Shown here piece by piece: positions 12,947 through 17,099 of a stretch of DNA of 17,099 bases. The stretch is from DATNPH01 sp036703315. Its GTDB lineage: Bacteria; Cyanobacteriota; Cyanobacteriia; Cyanobacteriales; Coleofasciculaceae. The position numbers were made by a program, and so were the translations under genes. Below the pieces are notes generated by a model, which saw nothing but the letters and a program-made list of their open reading frames with translations, was not told the DNA's origin and searched no databases. Location of the stretch: positions 1 to 17,099 of the forward strand of contig DATNPH010000232.1 of the NCBI GenBank assembly GCA_036703315.1. Reading direction: 5' to 3'. The first letter of the stretch is position 1. Each line of letters starts with the position of its first letter.

Positions 12947-13183
12947 CTAATCTCCCTTACCTTTCTTGTCAGATGAATGGGGTGGAGTTTCCCGTTCTTC
13001 CACATACTCCTGAATCATGTCAAACAGAACATCAGTCATGTTCCTGCCTTCCTTAGCACAGACAGCTTTGAATGAGTTCCGCAACTGTTCAGGAATCGAA
13101 GTTTTGACTACTACTAATTTTTGCTTCTCGCTCAAGGCCAAGACCAATATAACCTTTAGCTCTATTGTCTCAGAAAGTAACAA
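12947..13183 (-). CDS. Ribbon-helix-helix regulator
   Basis: This is a short protein of up to 78 residues. The core KLVVVKTSIPEQLRNSFKAV followed by CAKEGRNMTDVLFDMIQEYV is a good RHH pattern (strand, helix, Gly-Arg-Asn turn, helix), like plasmid copy-number and antitoxin regulators. A charged tail follows (SDKKGKGD). The upstream-most start is TTG at 13183. A TTG nine codons further in, preceded by AAAGG at 5 bases, may be the true start and would remove a hydrophobic leader that does not belong to the fold. A large palindrome directly upstream suggests autoregulation. No toxin partner is evident on the same strand. Confidence 0.7.
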   Translation of the reverse strand: MLLSETIELKVILVLALSEKQKLVVVKTSIPEQLRNSFKAVCAKEGRNMTDVLFDMIQEYVEERETPPHSSDKKGKGD

Positions 13184-13187
13184 TAGA

Positions 13188-13222
13188 ATTTAAAGTATTT
13201 AAATTACTTAAATACTTTAAAT
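13188..13222. promoter_or_regulatory. AT-rich palindrome upstream of the RHH gene (operator candidate)
   Basis: ATTTAAAGTATTTAA (13188-13202) and TTAAATACTTTAAAT (13208-13222) are perfectly complementary 15-bp arms around ATTAC. It starts 5 bp upstream of the first possible start of the RHH gene, so binding there would block its transcription or translation start. RHH dimers typically bind such paired half-sites. Confidence 0.6.
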
Positions 13223-13340
13223 GATATAGTTGCCATAAATGCCAAACGTTACTTATGTCTTGCCGCTTGTGTTACTAATACTGCACTCGTCGCAGAATCT
13301 GGCACTAAGCCCAAAGCAGACAAGGTAAGGCATTCAAGCC

Positions 13341-13382
13341 AAAAGGCAGCGCTTCACCGACCAAAGTTTACCGCTGCCTTTT
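13341..13382 (+). terminator. Strong hairpin, terminator or small-RNA candidate
   Basis: AAAAGGCAGCG (13341-13351) and CGCTGCCTTTT (13372-13382) form a perfect 11-bp stem around a 20-base loop. On each strand the 3' arm ends in TTTT, so it could end transcription in either direction. It lies in the 233-bp gap between the divergent RHH gene and the small gene at 13417; nothing else is evident in that gap. Confidence 0.5.
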
Positions 13383-13416
13383 CGGTTCCATTCTTACGAA
13401 TAGGAGACCTTAAACC

Positions 13417-13718
13417 ATGTTAATCAGACCTGGAAGTGCTCGGAGCGATCGCCCCCAAGGTTACCAGCAAGCCTTGGACGATTTCGGCATTACACAACTA
13501 CTGACCCAACTGGGAAATTACTCCGATACTGAGTTCGAGAAATCTGCGATCGCTCGGTTTCTACGGTTCGTAATTGGTTCAGAATCGGACAAAACTATCG
13601 TCCTCCACTGCCGATTGACCTGCGCCATCTGGCCTTGATGGATTTTCTGCTAGAACATTGGGAAGACATGCCCGAAGAACTCAGAAATCAGCTGTGTCCA
13701 CCAGACTCTAGGGTTTAG
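13417..13718 (+). pseudogene. Small cyanobacterial-type protein gene split by a frameshift
   Basis: The first frame starts at ATG 13417, with AGGAG about 11 bases upstream. It reads MLIRPGSARSDRPQGYQQAL and continues through FGITQLLTQLGNYSDTEFE and IARFLRFVIGSESD, then turns into unlikely sequence ending CAIWP at 13638. From about 13590 the -1 frame continues plausibly as QNYRPPLPIDLRHLALMDFL and LLEHWEDMPEELRNQL to a TAG at 13716-13718. Joined, the product would be about 100 residues. A one-base indel near 13590 explains this best. The family and function are not known to me. Confidence 0.5.
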
Positions 13719-13792
13719 CTAATGTTTCATTGGGACTGCCTTCTTGACATAAGTTGAGTGAAATCTCAATACAACGGCGATATGGATTTGCC

Positions 13793-13825
13793 AGCCACCC
13801 AGTTGATAGGGTGGCTTTGTTTTTT
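13793..13825 (+). terminator. Factor-independent terminator
   Basis: AGCCACCC (13793-13800) and GGGTGGCT (13809-13816) form a perfect GC-rich stem around AGTTGATA, followed by TTGTTTTTTG. It ends transcription from the frameshifted gene. It also lies 2 bp before the first ATG of the pentapeptide-repeat gene, so it could act as an attenuator for that gene. A TTGACA hexamer at 13744 is a possible promoter element. Confidence 0.75.
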
Positions 13826-13827
13826 GA

Positions 13828-14862
13828 ATGACTCTACACTCATCTCCAGCATTCCCTATGAACAAACAGACGCCGACCAACACCTCTAGCCAACACCAGG
13901 AGATTATTAATCCTCACACCAGCCGACTTGAAACCCACCTGGAAAGAATCGGTTTATCACAACTCAATTTACCGGGAGCTGACTTGAGTGGAGCTAACTT
14001 CAAGGGGAGAGATTTGAGCCACTCACAACTAGCAGGTGCCCAACTCAGAAAAACCAACTTTCAAGGTGCTAACTTAAGTGCTGTCAACTTTGAGAAGGCT
14101 AACCTGCAATACGCCTGTCTAGTTAGAAGCCGACTGGAGTGTGCCAATTTAGAACAGGCTGATGTGAGAAATGCTAACTTACAGAACGCTCAACTCACTC
14201 AGGCTTGTTTGAGTGGCTCGATCTTGAATTACAGCACACTAGCCCAAGCGAATTTGACAGGGGCTAATTTAGAAGGTGCCAGCCTGTTGGAAACGAACTT
14301 AATGGGGGCTTGTTTACGAGGTGCTATTCTCAAAGGAGCCAATTTAGCTCAGGCCGAATTGGTAGATGTGGATTTAAGCAACGCCGACCTAAGTTATGCC
14401 AATCTCGCTGAGTGCGAGTTAAGCAATGCGAATCTGAGTGGAGCAAATTTAGAGAATACAATTCTGTGTCGTGGACTCAATCATTGCCAGAAAGTCTACA
14501 ACAACCAGAAAATATCAAACTGGCAAGGCATGCGTTTCCGTTCTCAAGCCGAAATCAAGCTGGCACAGGCATTAGAGGAACGAGGACTTCTCTACTTCCC
14601 AAATAGCTTGGCTCGTTTGGGTAATTATCACAAAAGCTTTGAGGTGGATTTTTTAGTTTGTTGCCCGACTCGCTGGGGTTTCAAATGTGCCGTTTTGGAA
14701 GTCGATGGTTATTGGCACTTGCCTCAGAAACGGGCAAAAGAACATGAAAGAGAACGACTGTTTGAACATAGCGGTGTGAGAGTATATCGGTTTGATGCCG
14801 AGCTATGTGAACAAGACCCACACGCAGTAGTTAGCGAGTTGATGGATTTGATGAGTCAGTAG
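13828..14862 (+). CDS. Pentapeptide-repeat protein fused to a DUF559/PD-(D/E)XK nuclease-like domain
   Basis: This is a 344-residue protein. Residues about 46-212 consist of some 33 pentapeptide repeats of A(D/N)LXX type (GADLSGANFKG, LTGANLEGASL), which fold into a right-handed square beta helix. Residues about 235-342 match the DUF559 branch of the PD-(D/E)XK nuclease fold: RSQAEIKLAQALEERG with E242, then FEVDFLV with D274, then LEVDGYWH with E291 and D293, a helix KRAKEHERERLFEHSG, and the final strand VRVYRFD. A DNA-cutting or DNA-repair activity is likely, with the beta helix as targeting or interaction part. ATG 13858 (residue 11) may be the real start, because the first ATG abuts a terminator and neither start has a clear ribosome-binding site. 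Confidence 0.8.
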   Translation: MTLHSSPAFPMNKQTPTNTSSQHQEIINPHTSRLETHLERIGLSQLNLPGADLSGANFKGRDLSHSQLAGAQLRKTNFQGANLSAVNFEKANLQYACLVRSRLECANLEQADVRNANLQNAQLTQACLSGSILNYSTLAQANLTGANLEGASLLETNLMGACLRGAILKGANLAQAELVDVDLSNADLSYANLAECELSNANLSGANLENTILCRGLNHCQKVYNNQKISNWQGMRFRSQAEIKLAQALEERGLLYFPNSLARLGNYHKSFEVDFLVCCPTRWGFKCAVLEVDGYWHLPQKRAKEHERERLFEHSGVRVYRFDAELCEQDPHAVVSELMDLMSQ

Positions 14863-14865
14863 CAT

Positions 14866-15039
14866 CTAATTCTCAAAACAGCTAACCAGAAGAGAGACAA
14901 ATAATTTTTTAATAGGGTTTTGGAAAAGCTTCTCTCGAACAGTTGCAGCGATCGCGTAGTTAGTGTTTCCAGGCACAGTTTTACCAAAAACTTTGGCAGT
15001 AATTGCCCTGATTTTCTCCTGTATTAGTGTTGCAATTTC
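14866..15039 (-). pseudogene. Possible 5'-truncated gene fragment
   Basis: A minus-strand frame open from 15039 to a TAG at 14866-14868 reads IATLIQEKIRAITAKVFGKT, then VPGNTNYAIAATVREKLFQN, and ends PIKKLFVSLLVSCFEN. It has a protein-like composition and a HIP1 site. There is no ATG, GTG or TTG in its first 20 codons and a TAA stands just upstream, so it looks like the tail of a broken gene. It faces the pentapeptide gene with only 3 bp between the stops. No family is recognised. Confidence 0.3.
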
Positions 15040-15091
15040 TTAGGCTGACATCCCTCAGTCAGGAGAAATAGAGGTATAAGTTTGTCTTATC

Positions 15092-15250
15092 CTTTGTCGC
15101 ACACGACTTGGAAGGCTGACGCCTTATACCAATTTGGTATCAGAACAACCTTGCAAGCCAGCAATTCCGTAGAAGCTGGCGCGAGGTAGAGGCTTCAAAG
15201 CCTTACCTCATAAGGCTTTCAAAATAATCTTCCAAGTCGTGTCAACAAAG
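15092..15250. repeat. 159-bp nested inverted-repeat element, MITE or structured RNA candidate
   Basis: Outer arms CTTTGT/ACAAAG and ACACGACTTGGAAG/CTTCCAAGTCGTGT (14 bp, perfect) enclose an inner stem GCCTTAT/ATAAGGC (15121-15127 with 15210-15216). Three hairpins lie within: ATACCAA/TTGGTAT (15126-15140), GCCAGC/GCTGGC (15157-15180), and GAGGTA-AGGCT/AGCCT-TACCTC with one bulged G (15183-15209). The whole could fold as a cloverleaf. No coding frame fits. The rest of 14863-15520 holds only the gene fragment at its left and AT-rich sequence at 15251-15520 in which I see nothing else. Confidence 0.6.
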
Positions 15251-15520
15251 TTTTTGAGTAAACAAATCTATTGATAAGTTTTACAAATCTCCCGTCTTTT
15301 GGCTAACCAAACAATGGGGATTTTCTTCGTTTTTATACAAAAATGGTGTTTTAAAGAATTTCTGTCTTAGGTAGCATGCCTAGTATATCCCCAAGGTTTT
15401 ACACATATAAGTATTAATAATGTTTGATTTTTTAGTACAAGGAACATTATTAGAGACTACCTTCCTTATCCGAGTTATTGGAAAAGTGGCTAATGAAAAT
15501 TCAGATAAGCTTTTCAAGCC

Positions 15521-16312
15521 CTAATCCAACGGCATGAATCTCAGTGGTTGCCCCCTTCCACCACTACCTTGCCAAGTCCAAGCCATGTCATCCGGGTCGC
15601 GATCGCGGGACCACTCAGCGAACTGCTCTTTACTGCCCTGCTTGCGATGTTTCTCAATTGCCTTATCACTACACCCCAGACGTTTAGCAAGGGCAGACTG
15701 GGTAAGCGGCAGTGGAGGCTGTGGCTCTGCTATCTGCTCGATATCACTGCTGATGTCGTTCTGGTTGGCTGCCTGTGCGATCGCATTGCTATCAGTGGTG
15801 ATATCGGCTGGCAAGTCTGCTATCTGCTCGATATCACTGCTGATGTCGCTGGGGTCTTGCTGTCCTGCTGTCACCTCGCTATCAGGACTGATATCATCTG
15901 AGAGTTCCAGTTCTGATAGCGGTGTGACAGCATAACCGATATCACCCACACCCTCTAGGTCAGAGACTCTCACATTCAAATCCGCTATTGTCAGTGCGAT
16001 CGACTCAATATCAGTCTCTACCTTCTCCAGTCGTTCTGATATCAACTGCGTAACGCTATCGATATCGATATCATGTCTGCTATCAAGGTGATCGGATTCC
16101 AACCGTTCCAGTCGCTGGGTGAGTTTTGATATCAGTTGTGAAACGCTAGCGATATCGATATCAGTGTCGCTATCAATGGCAGCTACGAGGTGTTCTATCC
16201 CATCCAGCACTGCCTTGGTACGTCCAGCCCTATGGAGCCGGGACAATTCTCTGACAGCATCAACCAAAGGCGTAGGTACGCGAATCATCTGGCTCGGAGG
16301 TTCGTCAGGCAT
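15521..16312 (-). CDS. DNA-binding protein with RHH-like N-terminus, coiled coil and HTH, rich in GATATC sites
   Basis: This is a 263-residue acidic protein. Residues about 8-45 (MIRVPTPLVDAVRELSRLHR then TKAVLDGIEHLV) resemble an RHH or short DNA-binding helix pair. Residues about 55-120 form a likely coiled coil with heptads (LISKLTQRLERLES). The middle has 30-residue internal repeats: DIDI at 51 and 81, and DISSDIEQIA at 156 and 186. Residues about 203-226 (LTQSALAKRLGCSDKAIEKH) form a helix-turn-helix. The Asp-Ile repeats are written with the palindrome GATATC, which is also found in the upstream operator, so the protein may bind within its own gene. The ATG at 16312 has no clear ribosome-binding site. 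It is perhaps a partition or replication regulator; the family is not recognised. Confidence 0.7.
   Translation of the reverse strand: MPDEPPSQMIRVPTPLVDAVRELSRLHRAGRTKAVLDGIEHLVAAIDSDTDIDIASVSQLISKLTQRLERLESDHLDSRHDIDIDSVTQLISERLEKVETDIESIALTIADLNVRVSDLEGVGDIGYAVTPLSELELSDDISPDSEVTAGQQDPSDISSDIEQIADLPADITTDSNAIAQAANQNDISSDIEQIAEPQPPLPLTQSALAKRLGCSDKAIEKHRKQGSKEQFAEWSRDRDPDDMAWTWQGSGGRGQPLRFMPLD
15726..15848. repeat. 33-bp direct repeat 90 bp apart inside the DNA-binding gene
   Basis: Positions 15726-15758 and 15816-15848 are identical over 33 bases, each containing CTCGATATCACTG. They encode the repeated DISSDIEQIA segment. The 90-bp step keeps the reading frame and equals 30 codons. Confidence 0.8.
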
Positions 16313-16316
16313 GGTA

Positions 16317-16351
16317 GCTGATATCGATAGCTGATCAAGGTTGATATCAGC
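16317..16351. promoter_or_regulatory. GATATC inverted-repeat operator candidate
   Basis: GCTGATATC (16317-16325) and GATATCAGC (16343-16351) form perfect 9-bp arms, starting 5 bp upstream of the DNA-binding gene. The two GATATC cores are 23 bp apart. On the minus strand the site reads CTGATATCAAC-N9-CTATCGATATC, the same as a 31-bp element inside the gene at 16036-16066. Autoregulation is the likely role. Confidence 0.6.
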
Positions 16352-16361
16352 ATAAGACTAG

Positions 16362-16835
16362 GCGTTCACCCCAGGTGATAAACTTTCCGGTTTTAGTGTG
16401 TTTCTGGCTTGGGCAAAGGAGACAAAACTGATTGAGGTTCTGCCCAGGATACCCAAGCAGGTGAAAGAGCAGCGCCAAGGCATCCGCTGGTTGTCTCGCA
16501 CTGAGCAGAATGCCCTGCTGCGGCAAGTAGAGCGTTATGGCTCTGCCAGGGACGTAGGAACCGTGAAGCTGCTGCTCAATACGGGACTGCGGGTTAGCGA
16601 GTTGACGGATTTGCTCTGGTCAGATGTTGAAATAAGCGATCACAAAGGAGAGTTGGTCGTGCGATCGGGCAAAGGGTCAAAGCGTCGAGTTGTCCCATTA
16701 AATAAGGATGCCCGTTCTGCCCTGGTGCTTTTGGGTTACCAGGAAAACCAAGGAACAGATAAGCCAGTGATGATCGGGCAGCGGGGGAAAATGACCCGAC
16801 GCGGAATCCAGAATCTTCAGGAGTTACGCAGTTGA
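16362..16835 (+). pseudogene. Tyrosine integrase remnant, truncated at both ends
   Basis: The frame is open from 16362 (a stop lies just before), and the first usual start is GTG at 16398. It keeps the end of a core-binding domain (FLAWAKETKLIEVLPRIPKQ) and the first half of the catalytic domain: Arg in NTGLRVSELTDLLW and Lys in VRSGKGSKRRVVPL. The HxxR, His and Tyr residues are missing, because homology stops after TRRGIQNL. The final residues QELRS are encoded by the end of the adjoining insertion sequence. The N-terminal 80 or so residues are also absent. It is therefore inactive and marks an old integration or rearrangement next to the GATATC operator. Confidence 0.75.
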
Positions 16836-17099
16836 ACAAAAATACGGTAAAAGGAAGGCATGAATCCACCCAAATACACCGCGATTGAATACATTAACTT
16901 TCTGATGGCGACGCAAAAAGCATACAGTTGCACGGAAGCAGAACGAGTTCAACCGACAACGGAAAGTGCGGCGGCGCACGATGCCATCAATCGATTGCTG
17001 CATCGACTCGAACCGGAGCCGGAGGAACTTTGGCAGGAGGCAAAAGACTCAGTTGGGTTGGAGCAAGGGATTTTGGTGGTGGACGATACGATGCTCGAC
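16818..17099 (+). mobile_element. Left end of an IS701-like insertion sequence, continues beyond window
   Basis: The integrase frame breaks at about 16818, where CAGGAGTTACGCAGTTGAAC begins, typical of cyanobacterial IS ends. A transposase start follows 42 bp later. The exact first base cannot be fixed because the other end and the target duplication lie outside the window. Confidence 0.6.
16860..17099 (+). CDS. IS701-like DDE transposase, N-terminal part
   Basis: This is an 80-codon frame open to the right edge, starting at ATG 16860 with AGGAAGG directly upstream. It begins MNPPKYTAIEYINFLMATQK, includes the typical segment AAAHDAINRLLHRLEPEPEE, and reaches LVVDDTMLD, the motif with the first catalytic Asp of this family (usually followed by KPY). 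It would cut and move its own element by the DDE reaction. The rest lies outside the window, so integrity is unknown. Confidence 0.72.
   Translation, partial: MNPPKYTAIEYINFLMATQKAYSCTEAERVQPTTESAAAHDAINRLLHRLEPEPEELWQEAKDSVGLEQGILVVDDTMLD

Noticed and set aside
13580..13600. Programmed -1 frameshift in the small gene
   Set aside because: No X-XXY-YYZ slippery heptamer in the right phase is present; a plain indel fits better.
15534..15935. Plus-strand frames opposite the GATATC-rich gene
   Set aside because: They are kept open by the repeats on the other strand; low-complexity Ser/Leu/Cys translation and no start signals.

Overview
The window looks like accessory DNA from a cyanobacterium, most likely part of a plasmid. 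The HIP1-type octamer GCGATCGC recurs (for example near 1799, 3669, 4388, 6728, 11640, 13445, 13546, 14948, 15599 and 15778), which is typical of many cyanobacterial genomes. The gene content (actin-like segregation ATPase, primase-helicase replication protein, several ribbon-helix-helix regulators, mobile elements, no housekeeping genes) is plasmid-like. The species cannot be named from the sequence.

Left part (1-3849, all minus strand): one compact operon of nine genes, read from right to left. It starts with a ParM-like actin ATPase and a ParR-like small DNA-binding candidate. Then come two very small proteins, two weakly similar small proteins, a small multi-pass membrane protein, a coiled-coil protein with a C-terminal membrane anchor, and a membrane-anchored P-loop ATPase that runs off the left edge. 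Many neighbours overlap by 1 or 4 bases, so translation is probably coupled. This is the best candidate for an undescribed system: a plasmid segregation cassette wired to a membrane-bound ATPase module.

Control and replication part (3850-7768): a repeat-rich divergent region, a plus-strand RHH regulator, and a leader with hairpins and a minus-strand terminator. Five short iterons spaced 10, 11, 10 and 11 bp follow, then a 952-residue primase-helicase (CHC2 zinc finger, Toprim, RecA-like ATPase, winged helix), which is the likely replication initiator.

Mobile part (7884-11255): a Tn3-family transposon with unusually long, identical 72-bp terminal repeats, a TnpA broken by an internal deletion, and a TnpI-like tyrosine recombinase. 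No target duplication is visible.

Accessory part (11256-16360): spaced GTGTCTAAC/GTTAGACAC palindromes around a GNAT acetyltransferase with a membrane tail. These are followed by an RHH regulator under an AT-rich palindrome, a frameshifted small gene, a pentapeptide-repeat protein fused to a DUF559-type nuclease domain, and a 159-bp nested inverted-repeat element. The last gene encodes a DNA-binding protein whose coding region holds 11 GATATC sites, some arranged exactly like the operator in front of it.

Right edge (16362-17099): a tyrosine integrase remnant cut at both ends and interrupted by an IS701-like insertion sequence that runs off the window.
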